Source of the DNA: a virus
IMG/VR virus record: IMGVR_UViG_3300001680_000205
Location: 1-31,463 of that record
Strand: one strand, 5' to 3'
DNA length: 31,463 nucleotides
Below, piece after piece: positions 1 to 6,524 of this stretch (the stretch's first letter is position 1; each line of letters begins with the position of its first letter). The notes under the pieces were generated by a model. It ran no database searches, was not told where the DNA came from, and worked only from the letters and a program-made list of their open reading frames with translations. The translations under genes were made by a program, and so were the position numbers.

Positions 1-1
1 A

Positions 2-253
2 CCAGATTTTACTATAAAAACAAAGTCTGGTAAAACTATATACGTAGAAGCCAAGGGCTGGTTCAGGCCACAGGATAGAACTAAGATGATTAGAGTTAAA
101 GAGAGCAACCCCGATGCGGATATACGATTCATCTTTGAAAGATCTAGTACTAAAATACGAAGAAACTCAAAGACAACGTACGCAATGTGGTCTGATAAGA
201 ATGGATTTGAGTACGCAGATTTGGTTGTTCCGGGGGAGTGGCTTAAGGAATAA
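2..253 (+). CDS. Endonuclease I (T7 gp3-like Holliday junction resolvase), 5'-truncated by window edge
   Basis: The last 83 residues of a T7 endonuclease I homologue; the N-terminus lies outside the window. The T7 enzyme resolves branched DNA and helps degrade host DNA to nucleotides. The visible part carries the PD-(E/D)xK core: PDF near residue 2 of the fragment, then VEAKG about 14 residues later, matching T7 Asp55, Glu65 and Lys67. Further collinear matches to T7 are the DR-K pair after the core, a P-D-x-D-I-R-F-I-F strand, the S-T-K-I motif, and the ending PGEWLKE (T7 PAEWIKE). The T7 protein has a longer basic C-terminal tail (about 14 more residues) that is absent here. It is followed after 6 bases by the amidase gene, the T7 gene 3-3.5 order. 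The assignment is firm. Confidence 0.93.
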   Translation, partial: PDFTIKTKSGKTIYVEAKGWFRPQDRTKMIRVKESNPDADIRFIFERSSTKIRRNSKTTYAMWSDKNGFEYADLVVPGEWLKE

Positions 254-259
254 TGACAA

Positions 260-724
260 ATGAGGAAATCTACAAAATATGGAGTAGTACATTGCACCAT
301 GACCACCGAGGATTGTGACATAGACATAGAAGAAGTTCATAGGTGGCATGTTCGTAGGGGAATTCAAGCACCAAGTGGTAGCCTTTCTGGGTACCATGGT
401 CTTATCAAAAGGGATGGGACTTTACAATTAGGTAGGGATCAAAATGAAATTGGGGGTCACACGCCGGGGTATAATGACATTAGTGTTGGTATTGTACTGG
501 TTGGCGGTCTTGTGTCTGATGGTCTACCTGGGAAAAATTTTAGATTAAAACAGTTTTATAAATTGAGTGAAGTTATAAATTACTGGAAAATACTTTGGCC
601 TAGTATTATTATATTGGGCCATTGTGATTTAGTTAAAGGTAATAAATGCCCATCGTTTGATATACAGGGGTGGATGAATGGAATGTTTAATCACGTAAGA
701 AAAAAACAAAAGGGAGAAGAATAG
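260..724 (+). CDS. N-acetylmuramoyl-L-alanine amidase (T7 lysozyme, gp3.5-like)
   Basis: A 154-aa Zn-dependent amidase (T7 lysozyme is 151 aa) that cuts the bond between muramic acid and L-alanine in peptidoglycan. Zn ligands and catalytic residues align with T7: His11 (VVHC; T7 His17), Tyr45 in GYHGLIKRDG (T7 Tyr46), His121 in GHCD (T7 His122), Lys128 and Cys130 in KCPSFD (T7 Lys128, Cys130). GRD and the VGIVLVGG strand are also conserved. The start is fixed by an in-frame TGA at 254-256, so the protein cannot extend upstream; an AAGGA at 245-249 serves as ribosome site. In T7 this protein also binds and inhibits phage RNA polymerase through its N-terminal tail. Here the first Zn ligand is six residues closer to the start, so that tail is missing. 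Role in lysis is likely; a regulatory role is doubtful. Confidence 0.96.
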   Translation: MRKSTKYGVVHCTMTTEDCDIDIEEVHRWHVRRGIQAPSGSLSGYHGLIKRDGTLQLGRDQNEIGGHTPGYNDISVGIVLVGGLVSDGLPGKNFRLKQFYKLSEVINYWKILWPSIIILGHCDLVKGNKCPSFDIQGWMNGMFNHVRKKQKGEE

Positions 725-726
725 AT

Positions 727-969
727 ATGATGTTTGAATTGGGTAGAAATAAAAAAAGTAAAAGCCAAAGGGCACAAGTACTAGATTATCTCGTTAAGAG
801 AAATAGTATTACACAAGTCCAAGCCCTTGTAGAGTTTGGGTGCTTTCGTTTGGCTGCTAGGATCGAAGAGCTTCGGCGTGCGGGGCATAGTATTAAGTCA
901 TCTCGCCGTACTGCTGAGAATGGTGCTAGGTATGTTAAGTACATGTATGCTCATGGCTCGAACGAATAA
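727..969 (+). CDS. Small helix-turn-helix protein (HTH_39-like)
   Basis: An 80-aa basic protein. Residues about 15-60 read as a winged or simple helix-turn-helix: a first helix QRAQVLDYLV, a turn NSITQVQAL, the block FGCFRLAARIEELRRAGHSI, then a basic wing. The GCFRLAARI-x2-LR-x-GH-x-I pattern is typical of a small phage HTH family I know as HTH_39. It probably binds DNA; target and effect are unknown. Two in-frame ATGs lie at 727 and 730; the GGGAGAAG at 711-718 fits either. It lies between the gp3.5- and gp4-like genes, where T7 has only small genes of unknown role, and just before a strong hairpin, so it ends an early transcript segment. A transcription regulator of the phage or host is a reasonable guess, not shown. 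Confidence 0.75.
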   Translation: MMFELGRNKKSKSQRAQVLDYLVKRNSITQVQALVEFGCFRLAARIEELRRAGHSIKSSRRTAENGARYVKYMYAHGSNE

Positions 970-977
970 AAATAGAG

Positions 978-1001
978 GAGGGGGGGCGAAAGCCCCCCTT
1001 C
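978..1001 (+). terminator. GAAA-capped GC hairpin: terminator or RNA processing site
   Basis: A 10-bp stem, 978-987 paired with 992-1001, with one G-T pair at 980/999 and a GAAA tetraloop at 988-991. It lies in the 56-base gap between the HTH gene and the primase-helicase gene. There is no U-tract after the stem (the following bases are A-rich), so it is not a canonical Rho-independent terminator. It may be a pause or processing site, or a 3' stabilising structure, and it sits just upstream of the primase ribosome site GGGGG at 1012-1016. Confidence 0.5.
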
Positions 1002-1025
1002 ACAAAACATAAGGGGGATAAAGTA

Positions 1026-2672
1026 TTGTCATTAGCACACGGTAAGTGTACCGAACACGTGTCTTGTCCAGACTGTGGTAGTAAGGACAACGTGGGTGTG
1101 TACGAAGATGGTTACGAGAAGTGCTTTGGTATGGGGTGTGGGTACTATAAGATGCCAGGTCAGGATGTTGATCCCAACTACCCGCTGCGCCCACAGTTCA
1201 CAATTAGTGATGCGCAAGACACACCTAAGTCTACTGGACTTCTTCTAGGAGACTACGAAGCACTTTCAAAACGCTGCATCCCAGTAAATACATGTAGAAA
1301 ATACGGATACATGAAGGTCAAATACAAGGGAGAGACTGCGTATGCTGCCACATACTACGACAAGCACGGCAAGCCAGTGGCACAGAAGATTAGGATGCGT
1401 GGTAAGAAGTTCAGTTGGGTGGGCAGCCCATCCGAGGCTGGATTATTTGGCTCTCAAGTATGGGGGCGTGGAAAAAAGATCGTTGTTACTGAGGGTGAGA
1501 TAGATGCGCTAAGTGTGTCGACCTGCCAGGGAGATCAGTGGCCTGTCGTTTCTGTACCGAATGGGGCGGGGGGTGCGGTCAAGTCAATCAGAGAGAACCT
1601 CGAGTATCTTGAAGGTTTCGAGGAAGTTGTTCTCATGTTTGACAATGATATACCAGGTAGGGATGCGGCAATAGAGTGCGCAGAACTCTTTGCACCAGGC
1701 AAGTGCAAGATCGCGAAGCTATCTCGAAAAGATCCGAATGAACATCTGGTTGCTGGTGAGCCCAAGGCAATTATATCTGCCATGTGGGGAGCCAAGGAAT
1801 ATAGACCAGATGGGATCATTCCAGGCAAAGAGCTTTACGATGCAGTCATGAAGGAGGACGAGCATTCACCTTATGTTTATCCCTTCCCAGGTCTTAACGA
1901 AAAGCTACATGGTATAAGACCTTCTGAAATTGTGTGTATCACTGCTGGGTCTGGTATTGGTAAGTCTGCGTTGGTTCGTGAAATTGCGTACAGCTTGATA
2001 CATCAAGGTGTGACAATAGGAATGGTGTGCTTGGAAGAATCTGTAAGGAGAACGGGTCTTGCACTTATGGGTTTGGCTATGGATAAGCCAGTACACATAC
2101 CATCAGTACGCAAGGACTGTCACGAAGTAGAACTCCAAGAAGCCTTTAAGGAAACGCTCGGTACTGGCTCTGTATATTTGTACGACCATTGGGGTAGTAT
2201 TGATATAGATAACCTTATTGGCAAGCTCAGGTATATGGTAAGGGGATGTGGATGTTATGCCATCATACTAGACCATATATCAATAATGGTTAGTGGCGTA
2301 GAGGAGGGGGATGAGAGGAGACTTATAGATAATACAATGACGAAGCTTAGAAGTCTTGCACAAGAGCTCGACATTATATTGATTATAGTTTCTCACCTTA
2401 AGAGGCCATCGGGTAACCGGGGGCATGAAGAGGGAGCGTTCACCAGCCTCGCTCAGTTGCGTGGTAGTGCCAGTCTTGGCCAGCTAAGTGACTGTGTTAT
2501 TGGACTAGAGCGTGACCAACAAAGTGAAGATGCAGCCAATGAAGTTACTGTAAGAATACTTAAGAACAGGTTTTCTGGTGAGACTGGTATAGCTTGTAAA
2601 CTTATATACTCACAGGAGACTGGGAGACTCACAGATATAAATGGGGAGGAAGAAGTTGAGGTGCCTTTTTGA
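1026..2672 (+). CDS. Primase-helicase (T7 gp4-like)
   Basis: A 548-aa bifunctional replication enzyme (T7 gp4A is 566 aa): primes lagging strands and unwinds DNA as a ring. Domains in order: Zn-binding domain with Cys14, Cys17, Cys33, Cys38; Toprim primase with TEGEID at 155-160 and the DND acidic motif at 206-208; linker; RecA-like helicase with Walker A GSGIGKS at 308-314, LEES at about 336-339, the ILDHIS Walker B strand at 414-419, VSHLKRP with His457, the LRGS-x4-QLSD block at 478-489, and the arginine-finger motif ILKNRFSGETG with Arg515. All match T7. The start is TTG at 1026, supported by the zinc domain beginning at once and by AAGGGGG at 1010-1016. The last 32 bases overlap the DNA polymerase gene. 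The acidic C-terminal tail ending in Phe resembles the T7 tail that contacts polymerase. Confidence 0.97.
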   Translation: MSLAHGKCTEHVSCPDCGSKDNVGVYEDGYEKCFGMGCGYYKMPGQDVDPNYPLRPQFTISDAQDTPKSTGLLLGDYEALSKRCIPVNTCRKYGYMKVKYKGETAYAATYYDKHGKPVAQKIRMRGKKFSWVGSPSEAGLFGSQVWGRGKKIVVTEGEIDALSVSTCQGDQWPVVSVPNGAGGAVKSIRENLEYLEGFEEVVLMFDNDIPGRDAAIECAELFAPGKCKIAKLSRKDPNEHLVAGEPKAIISAMWGAKEYRPDGIIPGKELYDAVMKEDEHSPYVYPFPGLNEKLHGIRPSEIVCITAGSGIGKSALVREIAYSLIHQGVTIGMVCLEESVRRTGLALMGLAMDKPVHIPSVRKDCHEVELQEAFKETLGTGSVYLYDHWGSIDIDNLIGKLRYMVRGCGCYAIILDHISIMVSGVEEGDERRLIDNTMTKLRSLAQELDIILIIVSHLKRPSGNRGHEEGAFTSLAQLRGSASLGQLSDCVIGLERDQQSEDAANEVTVRILKNRFSGETGIACKLIYSQETGRLTDINGEEEVEVPF

Positions 2673-4485
2673 TATTGAAACTAACGGACTTTACGAACAG
2701 GTAAATAGAATACACTGTATAGTTGCTAGAGATATTGATACAGATGAAGAATATGTCTTTGGCCCTGATAAAATTAAGGATGCTCTTGATCTTTTATCTT
2801 CAGCAGATTTATTATCAGGACATAATATTGCAAGGTATGACATTCCAGTTATTGAAAAACTATTTCCGAATGTGAAGCTAACTAGTTTACTACTAGATAC
2901 CTTTGCCATTAGTCGAATGATGTTTATCTCCAGGCTAAGGGAATGGGATACGGAAGAGGGAATTGAGAAGAGGTTGGTTGGGTCGCACTCCCTAGAATCT
3001 TGGGGGGTGCGGCTCGGATCTCATAAGGGTGAGTACCACAAGACAGCCAACTGGTCTAGATTTACAGATGATATGTTGCAGTATTGTAGGCGGGATGTGG
3101 TTGTTAATATGAAGTTGCTTGACTTCCTGACTAACCATAATCCAAAGGGGTACGAGGAAAGATTTAGTTTTGAATCAATGGTCGCTGAATCTAAGGTTAC
3201 CCGTATACTACACATACAGGAGTTGCATGGTGTGGGGTTTAATGCGCCAGCCGCTGCAAGATTGTATGGTGATTTACTACAAGAACGAGAAGACACACGT
3301 AGAAAATTACAGGATATATTCAAACCAATGTTCATAAAGAAGGGGGAGTTTACACCCAAAGTGTGCAACAAGAAGTTTGGGTACGCCCCAGGTGGAACTC
3401 TAACTAAGATAGAACTACAAGAGTTCAACCCAGGCAGCAATGCGCAGATTGCAAAGAGACTTATAGATATTTACGGTTGGGTTCCAAAGGAGTTTACACC
3501 AGAAGGTCAGCCCAAGGTTGATGAAAGAACCTTGGCATCATTAGAGTACAAGCCAGTACAGACCCTTCTCAAGTACAAGTTGCTTGATAAGAGGATAGGC
3601 ATGGTTGCGGAGGGTACCAACGCTTGGCTAAAACTAGAAGACAGGGGTGTTATACATGGGGGAGTCCACGCAACTGGAGCAAGAACGGGCAGATCCTCTC
3701 ACTCCAAACCAAACCTGGCACAGGTTCCTTCCGTTGGATCTTTATACGGGGAGGAGTGCAGAGATTTATTCGGTCCTGTGCATGAAGGTGGTTTTCTTGT
3801 TGGTATCGACGCTTCTGGTCTTGAGTTACGGATGCTGGCTAATAGGTTATACAACTATGACAAGGGTGCTTTCACTCAAGAAATCTTAAGTGGTGATCCG
3901 CACATAGCATTTATGAAAGGCACAGGACTTAAGGATAGATCCACACAGAAGAATTGGACTTACGCTTTCCTGTATGGTGCTGGACTGTATAAACTAGGGA
4001 CTCTAGTTGTTAAAGATAGAAGGAAAAGAAACCTATCTTATGTGATAGATGACTTTGCTATACCTAAACTTGGTAACGAATCAAAGAGAGCTCTTATTGA
4101 GAAGATCCCATCACTCGGTAAGCTACTTAATGCCTGTAAAAAAGCGCATGATCGTGGTTGGATAAAACTTCTAGACGGTAGACTCGTTCAAAGTGCCAGT
4201 CAACACTCAAGTCTTAACACATTATTACAGGGTGATGGTGCTGTTATTATGAAGTGGGCACAAGTAAGACTACATGAGAAGATGGTTGAGTCTGGTATTA
4301 GCGGTTGGAATTGGTGCTTAACTGTGCATGATGAATGGCAAATAGAAGTAGATACAGAAGAGATGGGTACCTATGTTGGAGACCAGGCTGTTGATGCACT
4401 TAAGTGGGCAGGGGATACCTTGGGAGTAAGGTGCCCCCTTGATGGTAAATATAAGATAGGTAAAACATGGGGAGAAACACACTAA
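2641..4485 (+). CDS. Family A DNA polymerase with 3'-5' exonuclease (T7 gp5-like)
   Basis: The replicative polymerase, 614 aa against 704 in T7. Exonuclease motifs: DIETN at 11-15, HNIARYD at 61-67, YCRRD at 148-152. Polymerase motifs: A, GIDASGLELR from 388 with Asp390; B, QKNWTYAFLYGAG at 436-448; C, HDE at 563-565. The TGR and PNLAQVP strands near 348-362 also match T7. The gap between the thumb helix (around FKPM, residue 230) and the EFNPGS motif (261) is about 45 residues shorter than in T7, so most of the thioredoxin-binding loop is missing. The ATG at 2641 lies inside the primase gene (32-base overlap), and the exonuclease core starts only ten residues later. The gene's A+T content looks higher than that of the structural genes (one 60-base line counted at 35% G+C). 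Confidence 0.97.
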   Translation: MGRKKLRCLFDIETNGLYEQVNRIHCIVARDIDTDEEYVFGPDKIKDALDLLSSADLLSGHNIARYDIPVIEKLFPNVKLTSLLLDTFAISRMMFISRLREWDTEEGIEKRLVGSHSLESWGVRLGSHKGEYHKTANWSRFTDDMLQYCRRDVVVNMKLLDFLTNHNPKGYEERFSFESMVAESKVTRILHIQELHGVGFNAPAAARLYGDLLQEREDTRRKLQDIFKPMFIKKGEFTPKVCNKKFGYAPGGTLTKIELQEFNPGSNAQIAKRLIDIYGWVPKEFTPEGQPKVDERTLASLEYKPVQTLLKYKLLDKRIGMVAEGTNAWLKLEDRGVIHGGVHATGARTGRSSHSKPNLAQVPSVGSLYGEECRDLFGPVHEGGFLVGIDASGLELRMLANRLYNYDKGAFTQEILSGDPHIAFMKGTGLKDRSTQKNWTYAFLYGAGLYKLGTLVVKDRRKRNLSYVIDDFAIPKLGNESKRALIEKIPSLGKLLNACKKAHDRGWIKLLDGRLVQSASQHSSLNTLLQGDGAVIMKWAQVRLHEKMVESGISGWNWCLTVHDEWQIEVDTEEMGTYVGDQAVDALKWAGDTLGVRCPLDGKYKIGKTWGETH

Positions 4486-5303
4486 TGTACGCTGATATAG
4501 AAGCATATGTTGATACTGATGTACTTTTGTACAAGTTTGGGTTTGCCTGCGAGCAGTCCACAGAGTGGGAAGATGGTATGTGGACACACACGGGTAACAT
4601 AGATAGGGCACAGTCTGAGTTCGATAACTTGATTGATACAGTATTTGAGGATCTTGCAGAGTGGTACGGTGATGACAATGTTGAGATAGAAATGAATATG
4701 TGTTTCTCGAGCAGGGCTGGGTCATTTAGAAAGCTTATATGGGATGGGTATAAAAAATCTAGGAAGGGGAAGCGCAAGCCCGTTATAATGAGTGACTTCA
4801 GGCAATGGGTAGAAGATTGTTATAGTTGTATTAGTGAGCCCTGGCTTGAGGGAGATGATATACTTGGTATATGGGGTGCTACTTATGATGCACCGTTAAA
4901 GCCAACAGGTAACGTGAAGGTCATGTGTAGTATAGATAAAGATCTTATGACTGTGCCTGGGTACCACTACAATTGGGACAAGAGGGGTATGGGAGTCATA
5001 TCCGTTGATAGGGAAATGGCAGCCAAGAACTTTTACCTCCAAACACTCTCCGGTGATGCGGTAGATGAGTACCCTGGGTGCCCCACAATAGGCCCGAAGA
5101 GGGGGCTTAAGATTATTAAAGATGCACTCAAGAACAACGTACCACTGTGGGAGGCTGTTGTTAAAACATTTGAAAGCCACAATAGGGACGAACGATTTGC
5201 ACTACAAATGGCTAGGTGTGCTTATATATTACAACCAGATGACTTTGATAAAGAGTTAGGTTCAATAGAACTGTGGTCTCCAAGGAAAGATAAGGGGGAG
5301 TAA
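4485..5303 (+). CDS. 5'-3' exonuclease / flap nuclease (T7 gp6-like)
   Basis: A 272-aa nuclease of the FEN/T7 gp6 family that removes RNA primers and helps degrade host DNA. Metal-binding acidic residues (numbered from the start at 4485): VDTD at 9-12, LEGDD at 121-125, SIDKD at 149-153, and GDAVDEYPG from 190; the last is followed by a helix-hairpin-helix-like TIGPKRG. T7 gp6 (about 300 aa) has the same blocks in the same order. I chose the ATG at 4485, which overlaps the polymerase stop by one base (TAATG) and has GGGGAG at 4469-4474 ten bases upstream. An in-frame ATG at 4467 would add six residues and is possible. It completes the T7 4-5-6 order. Confidence 0.93.
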   Translation: MYADIEAYVDTDVLLYKFGFACEQSTEWEDGMWTHTGNIDRAQSEFDNLIDTVFEDLAEWYGDDNVEIEMNMCFSSRAGSFRKLIWDGYKKSRKGKRKPVIMSDFRQWVEDCYSCISEPWLEGDDILGIWGATYDAPLKPTGNVKVMCSIDKDLMTVPGYHYNWDKRGMGVISVDREMAAKNFYLQTLSGDAVDEYPGCPTIGPKRGLKIIKDALKNNVPLWEAVVKTFESHNRDERFALQMARCAYILQPDDFDKELGSIELWSPRKDKGE

Positions 5304-5308
5304 CCAAG

Positions 5309-5620
5309 ATGGCTAGGGAAAAGATCAAGACAGAAGATGATGCAGCGAGTGCTGGTGAATTAGTACATGGGTTCCAAGATGGTGTACAATTTAAGCCAGC
5401 TTATTACAAACCAGTAAATCATTCAGAGCTCATACACCCAGAGGCTGATGTGTGGGACGTTGTTCATGCCTTCGATATTAGCAACTCAATGACAAGCATG
5501 GCCCTTAAGTATATAATTAGGGCGGGCAAGAAAACTGGCAACCCAGCCTCACAGGATTTGACTAAGGCTATGGAGTGTTTGCAAAGGGCGATTCATTTCT
5601 CAAAGTCTGTGGGTGAGTAA
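5309..5620 (+). CDS. DUF3310-like small phage protein
   Basis: A 103-aa protein. Residues 30-100 follow the DUF3310 pattern seen in many phage replication modules: P-x-Y-Y near 30, an E-L-I motif near 40, AFDISNSMTSMALKYIIRAGKK in the middle, and a closing DLTKAMECLQRAI helix. The biochemical role of the family is not established; it has been called nucleotide-kinase-like in annotations, but there is no P-loop here. AAGGGGGAG at 5291-5299 is the ribosome site, 5 bases after the exonuclease stop. The stop overlaps the next start by one base (TAATG), so it is translated with the metallopeptidase-like gene. Confidence 0.75.
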   Translation: MAREKIKTEDDAASAGELVHGFQDGVQFKPAYYKPVNHSELIHPEADVWDVVHAFDISNSMTSMALKYIIRAGKKTGNPASQDLTKAMECLQRAIHFSKSVGE

Positions 5621-5967
5621 TGAACGGCAGGGAATTATCTAAGATAGTTAAAAAACTACAGATAATTGTGCCTGCCATGTACCCCGTTTCAGTTGGAACT
5701 AAAAGTATAAAAGAGGGATGGTACGGGGCTTGTCAGATAATAAAAAGAAAAGGTTCTTCTAGGTTTAAAATAACAATAAATTCCTTTGACAACTACACGA
5801 AGGAAGAGGTTGTAGACATACTACAAACGCAAATTCTTATACATGAATACGCCCATGCTACCCAATGGAGAAACTCCAGACAGGAGATTGAGAGGTCTAG
5901 TGACCACGATTCTGAGTTCGGTGTACACTACGCCAGGATATACAAACTTCTGGGTATGGCAGATTAG
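5620..5967 (+). CDS. Putative zinc metallopeptidase (SprT-like, HEXXH)
   Basis: A 115-aa protein with an HEYAH motif at 75-79 preceded by a hydrophobic helix (ILQTQILI), and a second block at 94-107, SDHDSEFGVHYARIY, whose His96 or His103 could be the third zinc ligand. The pairing of HExxH with a downstream D-H-D-x-x-F-G-x-x-Y-A-R-x-Y block is typical of small SprT/WSS1-like phage proteins. Related cellular enzymes cut proteins crosslinked to DNA, but no substrate can be inferred here. There is no signal peptide or membrane segment, so it should act in the cytoplasm. The start overlaps the previous stop by one base. T7 has no counterpart at this place. It could be catalytically inactive. Confidence 0.7.
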   Translation: MNGRELSKIVKKLQIIVPAMYPVSVGTKSIKEGWYGACQIIKRKGSSRFKITINSFDNYTKEEVVDILQTQILIHEYAHATQWRNSRQEIERSSDHDSEFGVHYARIYKLLGMAD

Positions 5968-5989
5968 GGTCCACTACTGAATTATTGGA

Positions 5990-6244
5990 GTGAAAATACC
6001 ACACATGAAAGAAAATAGGCGGGAGTTTAGGGAGATTTATGGGCTACCAAATACGGTACCCGAGCTACTAGAACATCTTGATTTAAGATACCCCAATAGG
6101 TGTGTCGGTCCCAATGTCTCCATTGAGCAGGCCCACAGGGAGGCTGGTAATAGGGAGGTTGTAGATTACCTACTCACGCTTTCGGCTGATGATGAGTCAG
6201 TTGTTATAAATGATCCTGTTGTTAGGACTATTAAAAATACTTAA
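5990..6244 (+). CDS. Conserved small phage protein of unknown function
   Basis: An 84-aa (from GTG 5990) or 79-aa (from ATG 6005) soluble, acidic, mostly helical protein. It contains an E-L-L-E-H-L-x-x-R-Y-P-x-R-C block, then E-Q-A-H-x-x-A-G-x-R-E-V-V-D-Y-L, a pattern I associate with small uncharacterised proteins near structural genes in T7-like phages. GGAG at 5987-5990 lies 14 bases before ATG 6005, rather far, while nothing good precedes GTG 5990; the start is therefore open. Its last codons overlap the AAAGGAG ribosome site of the next gene. No function is proposed. Confidence 0.6.
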   Translation: MKIPHMKENRREFREIYGLPNTVPELLEHLDLRYPNRCVGPNVSIEQAHREAGNREVVDYLLTLSADDESVVINDPVVRTIKNT

Positions 6245-6257
6245 AGGAGTTACATAG

Positions 6258-6521
6258 ATGTGTTCACCTAGTATGCCTGATCCGCCCGATCCTATAGCAG
6301 TTGGAGAGGCCCCCGAAGCGGCCACAATTAGGGGCCGAAAGCGTCGTGGTGGGCGTCGTGGTGCCACTGGTATGTCCGGTCTTAGAATTCCGCAGGCGTA
6401 CACACCTGGTGGTGGTATGGGTAGTCTTCTAGCTGCATTGCTTATCCCCGGAGGGGCCACTGGGGGAACAGGCACCAACATTGGTTCATCCAATTACCCC
6501 GGTGGGGCGGCAGGGGCATAG
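6258..6521 (+). CDS. Gly/Pro-rich basic protein, gp7.3-like by position
   Basis: An 87-aa low-complexity protein: a Pro-rich N-terminus (MCSPSMPDPPDP), a basic patch GRKRRGGRRG at 29-38, a G-L-R-I-P segment, and a Gly/Ala-rich tail. T7 gp7.3, a virion and tail-assembly protein encoded just before the portal, ends with a similar G-R-K-basic-GG-basic-S-L...GGG pattern, and the location is the same, so a shared role is plausible. Sequence similarity is too weak to be certain. AAAGGAG at 6243-6249 gives a strong ribosome site 8 bases before the ATG. The three-base gap to the portal start couples the two genes. Confidence 0.6.
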   Translation: MCSPSMPDPPDPIAVGEAPEAATIRGRKRRGGRRGATGMSGLRIPQAYTPGGGMGSLLAALLIPGGATGGTGTNIGSSNYPGGAAGA

Positions 6522-6524
6522 GGT

